From: Magnetospirillum sp. 64-120
GTDB lineage: Bacteria > Pseudomonadota > Alphaproteobacteria > Rhodospirillales > Magnetospirillaceae
Reading direction: 5' to 3'
Length of the DNA: 64,000 nucleotides
NCBI GenBank assembly: GCA_001898825.1
Contig: MKVK01000011.1
Span: 434,001-498,000 of the forward strand
In this document: positions 39,661 to 51,344 of the stretch, piece after piece
Layout of the letters: the number at the start of each line of letters is the position of its first letter
How positions within the stretch are numbered: position 1 is the stretch's first letter
Notes under the pieces: generated by a model
What the model saw: only the letters and a program-made list of their open reading frames with translations
What the model was told of the DNA's origin: nothing
Databases searched by the model: none
Made by a program: the position numbers and the translations under genes

Positions 39661-40398
39661 CTATTCGGCCAGGGTCGCGAACAACCCTTGATTGCGCAAG
39701 CGATCCATCAAAGTCTGCATGGTCTCAAGGCCGATGGGGCCGCCGCGCCGGACCAGGACACGGTGTTCGTAGACCTGATCTGGGTGGGTGGATACCAAAA
39801 GACGCGCCACCGCCTGAGGATTGTCCTTCAGATAACGCCGCAGATAAGCGTCGGTGACCACCGCCACGTCGCGACGGCCGGCCAGGACCAGTTCGATGCT
39901 TGAACGATGGCCGCCCACCAGCTTGATGTCGAATTTCTGTTCCAGCTTCTTGGGATCGCCTTCATAGCCGGCGAAGCCATAATGATATCCCAGGATGCCC
40001 ACCAGGGATTTGCCGGCCAGATCGTCGAAATATTCCTGCCCCCGGCCCGCCTGGGCCTGGGCCACGTAATTTTCACCGCCCGTCATGAAAACCTTGGTGA
40101 AGGTGGCGCCCGCCTGACCTTGCCAGCCCCATTGCGGGCTTTCGAAGAACATCACGTCGAAACGATTCTCGGCCAAATCCGCATAGCGGCGGCGGGCGGA
40201 AACCGGGATGAACTCAAAGCGATAATCGCCTTGCAACTTGTTCAATCCGGCGACAATGGCGCCGACCATGTCGTCCTTGCCGCTTTCCACATAAGGGGGA
40301 AACTCGTATCCCCCCACCTTCACCACCGTCTGGGCCCAAGCCGGAACGGGCAGAAAGGCCAGAAAACCAGCGACGACCGATACTTTCAGCCCAAGCAT
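39661..40398 (-). CDS. Periplasmic solute-binding protein (SBP_bac_3 type)
   Basis: 245 aa with a signal peptide (about residues 1-23, ending PVPAWAQ). The mature protein has the opening VKVGGYEFPPYVE and the two-lobe pattern of family 3 binding proteins, with LAGKSLVGILGYHYG and GRRDVAVVTDAYLRRYL. There is no ABC transporter gene beside it, so it may feed ligand to a chemoreceptor or another sensor. The ATG at 40398 follows AGGAGG at ideal spacing; the longer frame to 40452 is not needed. Confidence 0.83.
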   Translation of the reverse strand: MLGLKVSVVAGFLAFLPVPAWAQTVVKVGGYEFPPYVESGKDDMVGAIVAGLNKLQGDYRFEFIPVSARRRYADLAENRFDVMFFESPQWGWQGQAGATFTKVFMTGGENYVAQAQAGRGQEYFDDLAGKSLVGILGYHYGFAGYEGDPKKLEQKFDIKLVGGHRSSIELVLAGRRDVAVVTDAYLRRYLKDNPQAVARLLVSTHPDQVYEHRVLVRRGGPIGLETMQTLMDRLRNQGLFATLAE

Positions 40399-40535
40399 GC
40401 CCGACCTCCTGAAACCATGCCTTAGTATGCCAAGGCGACTTCGATCAGGCAAACGTCAAGGCGTTGCCGTCCGTTCGCCACAATCCCGACCTTTGTTCGC
40501 CGCAAGTCGCGACTAGCTTAAGCCTAAGTCACCCC

Positions 40536-40760
40536 ATGCCCATGGACCTTGCCATCATGACCTATCCCCTGTTCGACTGCGGATACACGCTTTGGATCGC
40601 CGACCTGGACACGCGGCTGATGGACCGCTTCGGCCAATCCGCCAAGATGTTGGGAATCGATTCCCGCCTGCTGCGCGACGGCTATTACCGTGGCGCCAGC
40701 GCCGCGTCCCTTTACGACCAATTGCGGGCCGGCCTGGAACAGGACGACAACGCAGCCTGA
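40536..40760 (+). CDS. Small hypothetical protein
   Basis: About 74 aa, acidic, with MTYPLFDCGYTLWIADLDTR at the front and GYYRGASAASLYDQLRAGLEQD at the end. I do not recognise a family. The start could be ATG 40536 or 40542, and no strong ribosome site is seen. It precedes the exonuclease-fusion gene by about 94 bases, with a short CCGGGC-ATT-GCCCGG hairpin in between. Confidence 0.5.
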   Translation: MPMDLAIMTYPLFDCGYTLWIADLDTRLMDRFGQSAKMLGIDSRLLRDGYYRGASAASLYDQLRAGLEQDDNAA

Positions 40761-40853
40761 CCCTTGCCCTTGATTTAAATCCGGGCATTGCCCGGACGCC
40801 GGCACGTGCTAAAATTCGCGCCAAGGAAAATAAAATGTCCAAGGAGCAAACGG

Positions 40854-42884
40854 GTGCCGCAAAATTGGCGGGGTCCCCTGCCCTGGCTGGCCATGGCTTT
40901 GATCGCCAATGTCGCCGCCATCGGCGGCACGACCTATGTGCTGAGCCAAGGTGTCGTCGATCGTGAAGAACTGAACGCCCTTGCCCTGGTCGCCGTGGCC
41001 GGGGCGGCGGCCATGTTCGTTCTGGCCTGGAAGATCGTCGACTTCGCCGTCATGCGCGGCGTCAAGCGGCTGGCCAGCGAAGTGCGCGCCATCGCCCATG
41101 GCGGCAACCGCACCGACCTGGACGTGGACCGCTATCCCCTGCTGGCGCCCTTGCCCGAATCGGTCAACCAAATCATAGCCAAGCTGGTCCAGGCGCGAGC
41201 CGAGCTGTCAGAGGGCCTGCAACAGGCCACCGGCAAGGCCGAGGAAAACGCCAACCGTCTGGCCGCCATCCTGAACGATCTGCATGAAGGGGTGGTGGTG
41301 TGCAACCTGCGCCACCAGATCGTGCTGTATAATTCAGTGGCCATGGACATGCTGGCCGCCGTCGGTCCGGTGGGGCTGGGCCGCTCGATCTTCGAGACGG
41401 TGACCCGCGAAGCCGTGGTCCACATGCTGGAAGTGCTGACCCACCGCCCGGACATGGGCGCACGCGGCACGCCGTTCCTGGCCAGCGCCAGCGACGGCAG
41501 CACGCTTTTGCAGGCCCGCATGAGCGTCATCCGCGGCGGTGACGGCGAAGCCTCGGGCTATGTCATCACCATGGTCGACGCTGGCCCGCAGGTGGCGGCG
41601 CTGTCGCGGCGCGACGCGCTGTTGCGCGAAGTGGCCGAAGGGTTGGAATCGCCGCTGATCCGCCTGCGCATCGCCGCCAACAACCCGACCATCGTCGAAC
41701 GCGAAGCCGCCAACATCGAAACCGCCATCAAGCGGGTGACCGACGGCTATCAACGGGCGCTGTCCGGCTGGTGGCCCATGGCCGACCAGCATTCGGCGGA
41801 TCTGTTCGCCTTTGTCGCCCAACGTTTCGAAGGCGAAAACGTCAAGGTCACCGTCACCGGCCTGCCGGTCTGGCTGCACGCCGATTCCCATTCGCTGGCC
41901 TTGACGGTGGAATCCCTGATCCGCCAGATATCCGAGCGCTTCAATCTGGCCGAAATCGACCTGGCCGCCACCGAAGATGATGGCGGCTGCTGGGTGGAAA
42001 TCGGCTGGGCCGGCGCCACCGCCGCCAAACCGGCGCTGGAAAGCTGGCTGGCCAAGACCCTGCCGTCCCTGGGCGGCATGAAGGTCCGCGACGTGCTGGA
42101 CCACCACGCCGGATCGGAAATCGCCCAGGAACATCGGTCGGGCCGGTCGTGGCTGCGCCTGCCCATGCGCAAGGGCGTGGAACAGCATTACCAATCCAAG
42201 ACCATCCTGCCGACACGGCCGGAATTCTATGACATGTCGCTGCTGGACGCCGCCCGCGACATCGGTGAAAAGGGTCGCCAGCCCCTGCGCAACCTGACGT
42301 TCATCGTCTTCGACACCGAAACCACCGGCCTTGCCCCCAGCCAGGGCGACCAGATCGTCCAAATCGGCGCCGTGCGCATCGTCAACGGCCGCATCCTGTC
42401 CGGCGAAAGCTTCAACCGCATCGTCAATCCGGGGCGTTCGATCCCGGTGGAAAGCATCAAATTCCACGGCATCACCGACGACATGGTCAAGGACAAGCCG
42501 CCGCTGGGCGTGGTGCTGCCGCAATTCAAGGCCTTCGCCGCCGATTCGGTGCTGGTCGCCCACAACGCCGCCTTCGACCTGAAGTTCCTGCGCATGCGGG
42601 AACGGGAATTCGGCGTCACCTTCGACAATCCGGTCCTGGACACCATGATGCTGTCCAACTATCTGGACGGGGCCGAGGTCGGCCATTCCCTGGACGCCAT
42701 CTGCGACCGCCTGGGCATTTCCATCACCGACCGCCACACCGCCTTGGGCGACGCCATCGTCACCGCCGCCGTGCTGCTGAACCAAATCGACGCCCTGGAA
42801 AGCCGGGGCATCACCACCTTGGAACAGGTGGTCAAGGAACTGGACCTCAACATGGTGCTGCACGAACGCCAAAGGGCGTTCTGA
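40854..42884 (+). CDS. Membrane-anchored degenerate sensor-kinase module fused to a DEDDh 3'-5' exonuclease
   Basis: 676 aa. Two N-terminal membrane helices (about residues 9-30 and 40-62) are followed by a HAMP-like linker, a PAS domain (about 110-230, ILNDLHEGVVVCNLRHQIVLYN), a DHp-like helix where the kinase histidine is missing (REVAEGLESPLIRLR), and an ATPase-like domain without clear G boxes. The C-terminal exonuclease (about 480-650) is complete: Asp487 and Glu489 in FDTETTG, Asp575 in HNAAFD, His628 and Asp633 in DRHTALGD, like the polymerase III epsilon subunit. GTG 40854 follows AAGGAG; a TTG at 40788 lacks a site. Confidence 0.85.
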   Translation: MPQNWRGPLPWLAMALIANVAAIGGTTYVLSQGVVDREELNALALVAVAGAAAMFVLAWKIVDFAVMRGVKRLASEVRAIAHGGNRTDLDVDRYPLLAPLPESVNQIIAKLVQARAELSEGLQQATGKAEENANRLAAILNDLHEGVVVCNLRHQIVLYNSVAMDMLAAVGPVGLGRSIFETVTREAVVHMLEVLTHRPDMGARGTPFLASASDGSTLLQARMSVIRGGDGEASGYVITMVDAGPQVAALSRRDALLREVAEGLESPLIRLRIAANNPTIVEREAANIETAIKRVTDGYQRALSGWWPMADQHSADLFAFVAQRFEGENVKVTVTGLPVWLHADSHSLALTVESLIRQISERFNLAEIDLAATEDDGGCWVEIGWAGATAAKPALESWLAKTLPSLGGMKVRDVLDHHAGSEIAQEHRSGRSWLRLPMRKGVEQHYQSKTILPTRPEFYDMSLLDAARDIGEKGRQPLRNLTFIVFDTETTGLAPSQGDQIVQIGAVRIVNGRILSGESFNRIVNPGRSIPVESIKFHGITDDMVKDKPPLGVVLPQFKAFAADSVLVAHNAAFDLKFLRMREREFGVTFDNPVLDTMMLSNYLDGAEVGHSLDAICDRLGISITDRHTALGDAIVTAAVLLNQIDALESRGITTLEQVVKELDLNMVLHERQRAF

Positions 42885-42892
42885 GGAAACGT

Positions 42893-44245
42893 TTAACCGG
42901 CGGCAGCGGTGATGGTGGCGACGATGTCGTCGACCACCGTGCCGACCAGATCGGAATTCTCGCCTTCCGCCATCACCCGGATCAACGGCTCGGTGCCCGA
43001 TTTGCGGATCAGCACGCGGCCCGATCCGTTCAGCCGTGCCTCGCCGGCGGCGATCGCCGCCTTGACGTCGTCCAGGGCCAAAACCGCGTCGGGCTTGCCG
43101 CTGACGCGGACATTCTTCAGCACCTGGGGGAAGGGATCGAACAGGTGCAACATCTGGCTGGCCGGCTTGCCCGATTCCACCAGGGCCGCCAGCACTTGCA
43201 ACGCGGCGACCAAACCGTCGCCGGTGGTGGAATGGTCGGACAGGATGATATGGCCCGATTGTTCGCCGCCAACGTTGAAACCGTCCTTGCGCATGCGTTC
43301 CAACACATAGCGATCGCCGACAGCGGTGCGGTGCAGATCCAGGCCATGGCCGGCCAGATGCTTTTCCAGGCCCATGTTGGACATCACCGTGGCGACGATG
43401 CCGCCGCCCTTCAGATGACCGGACCTGGCCAGGGTCAGGCCGATCAGCCCCATCACCTGATCGCCGTCGATCACTTTGCCCTTTTCGTCACACAACACCA
43501 AACGATCGGCGTCACCGTCCAGCGCGATGCCCAGATGGGCGCCGTGGGCCACCACCTGGGTCTGCATGGTCTGGGTGTGCAGCGAACCGCAATCCTTGTT
43601 GATGTTGAAACCATCGGGCGTGACCGCCACCGGGATCACCTCGGCGCCCAGTTCCCACAGAACCGTAGGGGCGACCTTGTAGGCGGCGCCATTGGCGCAA
43701 TCGACGACGATCTTCAGCCCGTCCAGGCGCAGACCGCGCGGAAAGCTGGACTTGGCGTATTCGATGTAGCGTCCCACCGCGTCGTCCAGACGCTTGGCCT
43801 TGCCCAGATGGTCGGAGCCGACGCGATAGCCTTCCAGGCCATTGAACATCTTGTGTTCGATCTCGATCTCGTCCTCGTCGGACAGCTTGAAGCCGTCGGG
43901 ACCGAACAGCTTGATGCCGTTATCCTGATAAGGATTGTGCGAGGCCGAGATCATCACCCCCAGATCAGCGCGCAACGAGCGGGTCAGCATGGCCACCGCC
44001 GGCGTCGGCAACGGCCCCAGCAGCACCACATCCATGCCGACGGCGACAAAACCAGCAGTCAAAGCGGGTTCCAGCAAATAGCCCGACAACCGCGTGTCCT
44101 TGCCGATCACCACCACATGGCGATGGTCGCCGCGGGTGAAATGGCGGCCGGCGGCCATGCCCAGCTTCAACGCCGTCTCGGCGGTCATGGGGTCCAGATT
44201 GGCGGTGCCCCGGATACCGTCGGTGCCGAACAGCTTGCGCGTCAT
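42893..44245 (-). CDS. glmM: Phosphoglucosamine mutase
   Basis: Converts glucosamine-6-phosphate to glucosamine-1-phosphate for UDP-GlcNAc, the precursor of peptidoglycan and lipid A. It is 450 aa, with the N-terminus [14 protein letters not shown], phosphorylated Ser102 in [13 protein letters not shown], the metal-binding DGDADR, GGEQSGH and [12 protein letters not shown]. In many alphaproteobacteria it lies near ftsH-folP; here a DUF4239 gene in the opposite direction separates it from folP. Confidence 0.97.
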   Translation of the reverse strand: MTRKLFGTDGIRGTANLDPMTAETALKLGMAAGRHFTRGDHRHVVVIGKDTRLSGYLLEPALTAGFVAVGMDVVLLGPLPTPAVAMLTRSLRADLGVMISASHNPYQDNGIKLFGPDGFKLSDEDEIEIEHKMFNGLEGYRVGSDHLGKAKRLDDAVGRYIEYAKSSFPRGLRLDGLKIVVDCANGAAYKVAPTVLWELGAEVIPVAVTPDGFNINKDCGSLHTQTMQTQVVAHGAHLGIALDGDADRLVLCDEKGKVIDGDQVMGLIGLTLARSGHLKGGGIVATVMSNMGLEKHLAGHGLDLHRTAVGDRYVLERMRKDGFNVGGEQSGHIILSDHSTTGDGLVAALQVLAALVESGKPASQMLHLFDPFPQVLKNVRVSGKPDAVLALDDVKAAIAAGEARLNGSGRVLIRKSGTEPLIRVMAEGENSDLVGTVVDDIVATITAAAG

Positions 44246-44375
44246 GGAGAAACCAAACCCCCGCTTTTTTCGAAAGGTGATTGGATAGCGCCAAAGCATG
44301 GCTTTTGAAAGGTTTTTCCGCGTCCAACCTGTGGCAAAGGGGTATACTGGCCCGCTTTCCCTGTTCGAGTCCCCC

Positions 44376-45146
44376 ATGCCCGCCTTTCTTGTCAGCTACG
44401 ACCACTACCTGTTGGCCGCCTTCGCCCTGTTCGGCACCTTGGGCGCCGCCGCCCTGATGCTGTATCTGGCGCACAAATCGCGCTTCGCCGTGGTAATCCG
44501 CCAGTATCGCGGCTTGTCGCCGCCTTTCGTCAACGTGGTCGGCGTGCTTTTCGCCCTGACCTTGGCTTTCCTGGCCAACGACACCTGGAACGCCCATGAC
44601 CGGGCGGTGAACGCCGTCTATCACGAAGCCGGGGCGCTTCGGTCCATCCTGGCCCTGGCCGCGCCCCTGCCCGCCCCCCAGCGACAAGCGGTGACCCAGG
44701 CGGTGCGCAGCTATGCCGACAGCGCGGTTCATCAGGAATGGCCGCTTTTGGCCCATCGTCAATCGTCGGAACAGACCGCCCAGGCCATGGCGTTCTTGCT
44801 GGAAACCCTGGCCGGTTCGGACATGGCGGCAACCGTGTCGCCGGCCATCCATGCCGAGATGCTGCGTCAGGCGGTGGTGGCCCGCGATGCCCGCGAAAGC
44901 CGCATCGCCCTGTCCAAGACCCACGTCAACCCGCTGAAATGGCTGGGCATGGCCTTTCTGGGACTGCTGACCATGATATCCATCGCCATGGTCTATGTGG
45001 ACCAGCCCAAGGCGGAAATCCTGGCCATCGCCCTGTTCGCCGCCGCCGCCGCACCGACGGCAGCCATCGTGCTGGTCCAGGGCAACCCGTTTCAGCCCCC
45101 CAGCGCGGCGTCAGCGGCACCCATCGCATCTCTATCTAGCGGCTGA
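44376..45146 (+). CDS. DUF4239 domain membrane protein
   Basis: 256 aa with two membrane helices near the N-terminus, a cytoplasmic or periplasmic helical middle ([23 protein letters not shown]), and two helices near the C-terminus. I recognise this layout as the DUF4239 (bestrophin-like) family, of unknown function. The ATG at 44376 follows no strong ribosome site. The 3' end overlaps the 3' end of folP by 15 bases. It interrupts the folP-glmM neighbourhood. Confidence 0.72.
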   Translation: MPAFLVSYDHYLLAAFALFGTLGAAALMLYLAHKSRFAVVIRQYRGLSPPFVNVVGVLFALTLAFLANDTWNAHDRAVNAVYHEAGALRSILALAAPLPAPQRQAVTQAVRSYADSAVHQEWPLLAHRQSSEQTAQAMAFLLETLAGSDMAATVSPAIHAEMLRQAVVARDARESRIALSKTHVNPLKWLGMAFLGLLTMISIAMVYVDQPKAEILAIALFAAAAAPTAAIVLVQGNPFQPPSAASAAPIASLSSG

Positions 45147-46264
45147 CACCGCCCGCCACACCGCCAAAGCCTGATGGGCGTGGGTGACGTCGTGGACGCG
45201 CAGTAACTGGCAACCCGCATCCAGCCCCATGTGATGGACCGCCAGAGTGCCGGCCAGACGCTGGTCGGCGGGTTCGTCGTGGCTGACGTGGGCGATGAAG
45301 CTTTTACGGCTGGCCGCCAGCAGCACCGGACACCCCAAGCCATGCAGCAGAGGAAGCGAACCCAGAATTTGGGCGTTGTGGCTGGCATTCTTGCCAAAGC
45401 CGATACCGGGATCGACCATGACCCGGTGACGCTCGATCCCCGCCGCCTCGCACACCGCCAAGCGGCCGGACAGATAGTCGAAGACGTCCAGCGGCGCGCA
45501 GTCATAGCGCGGGTTGGTCTGCATGGTCTGCGGCTGCCCCTGCATATGCATCAAGATCACCGCCGCACCGGTCTGGGCCGCTACCTCCACCGCCCCCTCG
45601 CCTTCCAGGGCGGTGACGTCGTTGATGATCTTGGCCCCCGCCTCCATGGCGGCACGCATGACCGGGGCGTGGCGGGTGTCGATGGAAACGGTGATGCCGC
45701 GCCGGGCCAGTTCCCGCACCACCGGCAGCACGCGCCGGATCTCTTCCTCGACCGGGACCGCTTGGGCGCCGGGGCGGGTGGATTCGCCGCCGACGTCAAT
45801 GATCTCGGCCCCCGCCGCCGTCATGATCAGAGCGTTGCCAATGGCGGTTTCCGCCGCCAGGTTCAAGCCGCCGTCGGAAAAACTGTCGGGGGTGACGTTG
45901 ACAATCCCCATCAATCGCGGGCGATCCATGCTCAGTCCCGCCCAATCCGGGCGCTTGCCCCCCAGACGACGCACCCAGCGGCCCACATGACGGGCCATGT
46001 CGTCACCTTCGTTTTCCGCCCAATTGGACAGTTCGGCGAAGGGCAGTATGGCGATCCAACTGGTGCCGTCCTCGCGCCAGACGACGCCGACGCTGGTAAA
46101 GGCCAAGGTGCCGTCGGCCAAGGGCCAGCCCTGACCGCCGATCACCGCCGCCGCCGCCTGTTCGCCGCCGACGATGCCTGTCGGCAACAGGTAAACGTCT
46201 TCAGCACGCACGAAGCCCCGCTTGGGGGCGGGGCTTCGGCGGAAGGCAGGTGTTACCGAGAAAC

Positions 46265-46268
<4 letters not shown>
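45132..46268 (-). CDS. folP: Dihydropteroate synthase with N-terminal extension
   Basis: Joins p-aminobenzoate to the pterin pyrophosphate in folate synthesis. The catalytic TIM barrel starts at [14 protein letters not shown] (residues 121-134) and has [16 protein letters not shown]-type segment [18 protein letters not shown] and DPGIGFGK. About 105 residues precede the usual family start, an extension of unknown role. The ATG at 46268 overlaps the ftsH stop by four bases. A GTG at 46211 is an alternative, because an 11-bp hairpin covers codons 11-20. Confidence 0.93.
46211..46238 (-). repeat. Perfect hairpin at the ftsH-folP junction
   Basis: An 11-bp stem, CGAAGCCCCGC/GCGGGGCTTCG, with a six-base loop, begins 27 bases after the ftsH stop and lies inside the first codons of folP. 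No T run follows, so it looks less like a terminator than a structure that affects folP translation or mRNA 3' end stability. Confidence 0.7.
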
Positions 46269-48187
<1,919 letters not shown>

Positions 48188-48268
48188 GGTCAAGCCCTTC
48201 CTGGTAGCAGGGCGCCAGATGTGCGCCCGAAGATGACAGCGTTCTCTACAGATAGTGCCCTGCCAAAG

Positions 48269-49573
48269 TTAAACAAGGCAATGAGCAATCTCGGTCAGCG
48301 GCCGCAAAGGAGTCGGCCACAACCAAGGCCGCTGCGGCCAGCCGCCCGCATCCCGTTTATAGCCGAGGTGCGGCACGGCGCAAACACCCTGCTGATCGAA
48401 CAGGGCCGGTAATGTGGGACGCACCAGGGCCGGACAAGGCGGCAGCGTGCCGCCGGACAGCTTGGTCAGGCGCCGCCAGCCCTGCGGCCCCAAGCCCCCC
48501 AGGCACAACCCGGGGGGCGCGTCGGCGGGCAGGCGGGCGCGGAAACGGCGATCCCAGACCACGTCCCGTCCGGGAAGCACGGGCAAGGCGGCGGCCATGC
48601 GTCCGGATTCGCGGCAGAACAGCACCCTTTCCCCGTCCACCGCCACCCGGCAGCCCGAAAGCGTGCCACCTTGGCCCTGACGCAGGCGGCACAACAGCGA
48701 CCGGGTCCGTTCCAGACGTGGAGACACGGCCTCGCCGCCCAAGCTGCGCAACAGGCGCGACAACAGGCGCAGGGCCAGATCATCCCCCCAATGCCCCCAG
48801 GCCCGCGCATCGACCCAGGCGTAACCGGCGGGATCAAGCTGGACATGGTGGACAAAGGCGGCGGCCAGCTGTTCTTCCAGGGCGTCGCGAGCCAGGGACA
48901 GCGACGCGGCGGTCTGGCCCAGCCGTTCGGCGTTGGCCCCCTCGGCCGCCAGCACCGGCAACAGGTTGCGCCAGCGGACCCGGGCATGGCGCGGGTCCTG
49001 GTTGGACGGGTCCTCGACCCAATCCTGGTCCCAGTGCCGCAGCGTCGCCTGCAAGCGGGCCTTGGGCACGTCCAGGCAGGGCCGCAGCCAGCGCAGGAAG
49101 GGGCCATGACGGATAGCGGCCATGCCCGACAAGCCTTCGACCCCCGAACCACGGGCCAGACGCAACAGGAAGGTTTCCGCCTGGTCGTCCTGATGATGGG
49201 CCAGAACCACATGCAAGATGCCGGCCTGACGACACCAATCCTCGATCAGGCGATAACGTGCCTGCCGTGCCTGGGCCTGGATGTCGGAAGCCGGCTTGTC
49301 GCCCAGCCAGGCCAAGATGTGATGCTCGATGCCGTGATTGGCCAGCCAGCGCCCGACCATCACCGCCTCGGCGGTGGAATTGGCCCGCAGGCCATGATCC
49401 ACCGTCAGCCCCACCACCCGGCCACCGCGCCCATGGGCCCAGTGGGCCGCCAACAGCGTCGCCGCCAGGGAATCGCCGCCGCCCGACACCGCCACCGCCA
49501 GACGCGGCGTCGGCTCGAACGGTCCCAGGCGGTCCATCAAGGTGGCGAATTCGGCGGGCGAGACGGCTTTCAT
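48269..49573 (-). CDS. tilS: tRNA(Ile)-lysidine synthase
   Basis: Modifies C34 of the CAU-anticodon tRNA(Ile) to lysidine, an essential step for reading AUA. It is 434 aa with the PP-loop SGGGDS (residues 30-35), DHGLRANSTAEA, and AHHQDDQAETFLLRLARGSG. The C-terminal substrate-binding domain ends in a divergent tail. A hairpin just upstream covers its likely ribosome site. It lies between cpoB and ftsH, as in other alphaproteobacteria. Confidence 0.94.
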   Translation of the reverse strand: MKAVSPAEFATLMDRLGPFEPTPRLAVAVSGGGDSLAATLLAAHWAHGRGGRVVGLTVDHGLRANSTAEAVMVGRWLANHGIEHHILAWLGDKPASDIQAQARQARYRLIEDWCRQAGILHVVLAHHQDDQAETFLLRLARGSGVEGLSGMAAIRHGPFLRWLRPCLDVPKARLQATLRHWDQDWVEDPSNQDPRHARVRWRNLLPVLAAEGANAERLGQTAASLSLARDALEEQLAAAFVHHVQLDPAGYAWVDARAWGHWGDDLALRLLSRLLRSLGGEAVSPRLERTRSLLCRLRQGQGGTLSGCRVAVDGERVLFCRESGRMAAALPVLPGRDVVWDRRFRARLPADAPPGLCLGGLGPQGWRRLTKLSGGTLPPCPALVRPTLPALFDQQGVCAVPHLGYKRDAGGWPQRPWLWPTPLRPLTEIAHCLV

Positions 49574-49581
49574 GTGAAGAA

Positions 49582-49604
49582 GGCCCCTTCGCGTCGAAGG
49601 GGCC
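49582..49604 (-). terminator. Hairpin between cpoB and tilS
   Basis: Ten-base-pair stem GGCCCCTTCG/CGAAGGGGCC with a three-base loop, eight bases before the tilS ATG. A short TTCTTC follows on the minus strand, so termination would be weak. The stem contains the AAGGGG that would otherwise be the tilS ribosome site. Confidence 0.55.
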
Positions 49605-49609
49605 CTTTC

Positions 49610-50575
49610 CTATTTGCAGTTATACTTGGACTTTTCGGCGGTGGCCGCCCGCTTGACCCGATCCGGCATCTTGGGCTGGTCCTTGAACAGGATGCCGAAG
49701 GCGGTGCAGGCTTCCTTGGTCTTGCCCATCTGGCCAAAGGCCGAGCCGGCCTTATAGATCATGTCGGCAGCCTTGGAATGGCTGGGAAACTTCTTGTAGC
49801 CTTCCAGGAAGGTGACGGCGGCGGTGTTGAAATCCTTGCGCACGAAGGCGATGTCACCCAGCCAGTACTGGGCGTTGCCGGCCAGCTGGTGGCTGGGATA
49901 CTTGGCCATGAATTCCTGGAAGCCCTTTTCCGCTTCCGGATAGGCGCCACGCTGCAGCGATTCATAGGCCATGTCGTACAAACCCTGGGCATCCTTGGGG
50001 GGGGTGACCGGGGCGTTGCTGTTGGCAGCCGGCTTCTTCAGATCCTTTTCGGACAAAGTGCCCAAGGTCTGCGGCGCGCTGGCAGGAGCAGGCTGATCGC
50101 CGCCCTTGGCCGCCGGCATGGAAACCTGGGCCTGACCGCCCTCGGCCGGTTGCGCCGGCGGCTGGGCAGTCTGCAAATCCTTGAAACGCAGATCGATGTC
50201 GGCCTGCATGCGTTCCAATTGCTTGGACACCTGCTGGGCCTTGAACGCCGCCTCTTCCACCCGGCCGGTCAACTGGCGCACCAGATCTTCCAACTGGTCG
50301 ACCCGTTCGTCCAGGCGCACCGCCATGCCGGCCGGCATGGGGGTGGCGGAAGCGGCGGGCCGGGTCGTGTTGGCGCCGCCGCCCAAGGCCGGCGAGGTGA
50401 TGACGGTGGAACCGCCGCTGGCGCCGCCGCGAGCCATGGTCGACTGCATCATCTGCAAGTCACGTTCAAGCCGATCCAGACGGTCGGACATGGCACGGTT
50501 TTCGTATTGGGCGTAAGCGGGCTGGACCTGAAGGGCCAAACCGGCCAGGACGACGAAAGCGGCAAGACGGCGCAC
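49610..50575 (-). CDS. cpoB: Tol-Pal system protein CpoB (YbgF)
   Basis: Periplasmic coordinator of PBP1B activity with Tol-dependent constriction. It is 321 aa: signal peptide (MRRLAAFVVLAGLALQVQPAYA), a coiled-coil trimerisation segment (MSDRLDRLERDLQMM and DERVDQLEDLVRQLTGRVEEA), a linker, and C-terminal TPR repeats (LYDMAYESLQRGAYPEAEKGF ... ALAGNAQYW-type units). It starts with GTG at 50575 after GAGG. It follows pal by about 170 bases. Confidence 0.92.
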   Translation of the reverse strand: MRRLAAFVVLAGLALQVQPAYAQYENRAMSDRLDRLERDLQMMQSTMARGGASGGSTVITSPALGGGANTTRPAASATPMPAGMAVRLDERVDQLEDLVRQLTGRVEEAAFKAQQVSKQLERMQADIDLRFKDLQTAQPPAQPAEGGQAQVSMPAAKGGDQPAPASAPQTLGTLSEKDLKKPAANSNAPVTPPKDAQGLYDMAYESLQRGAYPEAEKGFQEFMAKYPSHQLAGNAQYWLGDIAFVRKDFNTAAVTFLEGYKKFPSHSKAADMIYKAGSAFGQMGKTKEACTAFGILFKDQPKMPDRVKRAATAEKSKYNCK

Positions 50576-50682
50576 GGGCGAACCTCGATCTTACTTGAAA
50601 ACGGCAGCCCCACGGAACGTGGGCGACAGCCAAAGGGATAGCATAAAGCGCCCATAAGGCAAAGTTGTGGCGCAAAACAAAA

Positions 50683-50715
50683 CGCCCGCCCTTCCCTTTT
50701 CGGGAAGGACGGGCG
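50683..50715 (-). terminator. Terminator of pal
   Basis: Long stem CGCCCG-C-CCTTCCC / GGGAAGG-A-CGGGCG with one mismatch and a TTTTC loop. On the minus strand it is followed by TTTTGTTTTG. It lies about 30 bases after the pal stop and separates pal from cpoB. Confidence 0.8.
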
Positions 50716-50744
50716 CTTCGTTTACGTCAGCGACGTCTCGGCAA

Positions 50745-51236
50745 TTACTTGCTGAGGACGGTCACGCCACGACGGTTCTGCGACCAGGCGGCCTCGTTCG
50801 AACCCAGAGCGACCGGGCGCTCCTTGCCGTACGAGATGGTCTTGACGCGAGCGGCCGGCAGGCCGGCGCCAACCAGGTATTCCTTGACGGAATTGGCGCG
50901 ACGCTCGCCCAGGGCCAAGTTGTACTCGCGGGTGCCGCGCTCGTCGGCATGGCCTTCGATGGTCAGCGAGTAGGTCGGGTACTTCTTCAGCCAGGCAGCC
51001 TGCTTGTCCAGGGTCGCCTTGGCGTCGGCACGCAGAGCGTACTTGTCGAAGTCGAAGAACACGCGGTCGCCGACATTGGCGATGAAGTCCTGCTCGGAGC
51101 CCGGAACGATCGAGGGCTTGGTAACCTTCGGCGGTTCGGCGCCAGCACCGGACTTGGTGCCGGTGGCTTCGGGGGCGGATTCACAGGCGGCCAGCAGGGC
51201 GGCGGCGGCGAAGATGCTCAGGAAACGCAGTTTCAT
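50745..51236 (-). CDS. pal: Peptidoglycan-associated lipoprotein Pal
   Basis: 163-aa outer-membrane lipoprotein that ties the envelope together and binds TolB. The lipobox is LLAACES (Cys18). The OmpA-like domain contains VFFDFDKYALRADAKATLDKQ, the TIEGHADERGTREYNLALGERRA peptidoglycan-binding segment and YGKERPVALG. It lies downstream of tolB after a 162-base gap with its own structure and is followed by a terminator. Confidence 0.97.
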   Translation of the reverse strand: MKLRFLSIFAAAALLAACESAPEATGTKSGAGAEPPKVTKPSIVPGSEQDFIANVGDRVFFDFDKYALRADAKATLDKQAAWLKKYPTYSLTIEGHADERGTREYNLALGERRANSVKEYLVGAGLPAARVKTISYGKERPVALGSNEAAWSQNRRGVTVLSK

Positions 51237-51344
51237 TAGTGAGGACTCCCCCTCAGAGGATTAAAGATGCCGGGCGGACTTTCTTTTTGTGCCGCACCGA
51301 TATGACAGGATCGGCGCAAACATCCGGCAGCATTGGCCCATCAG

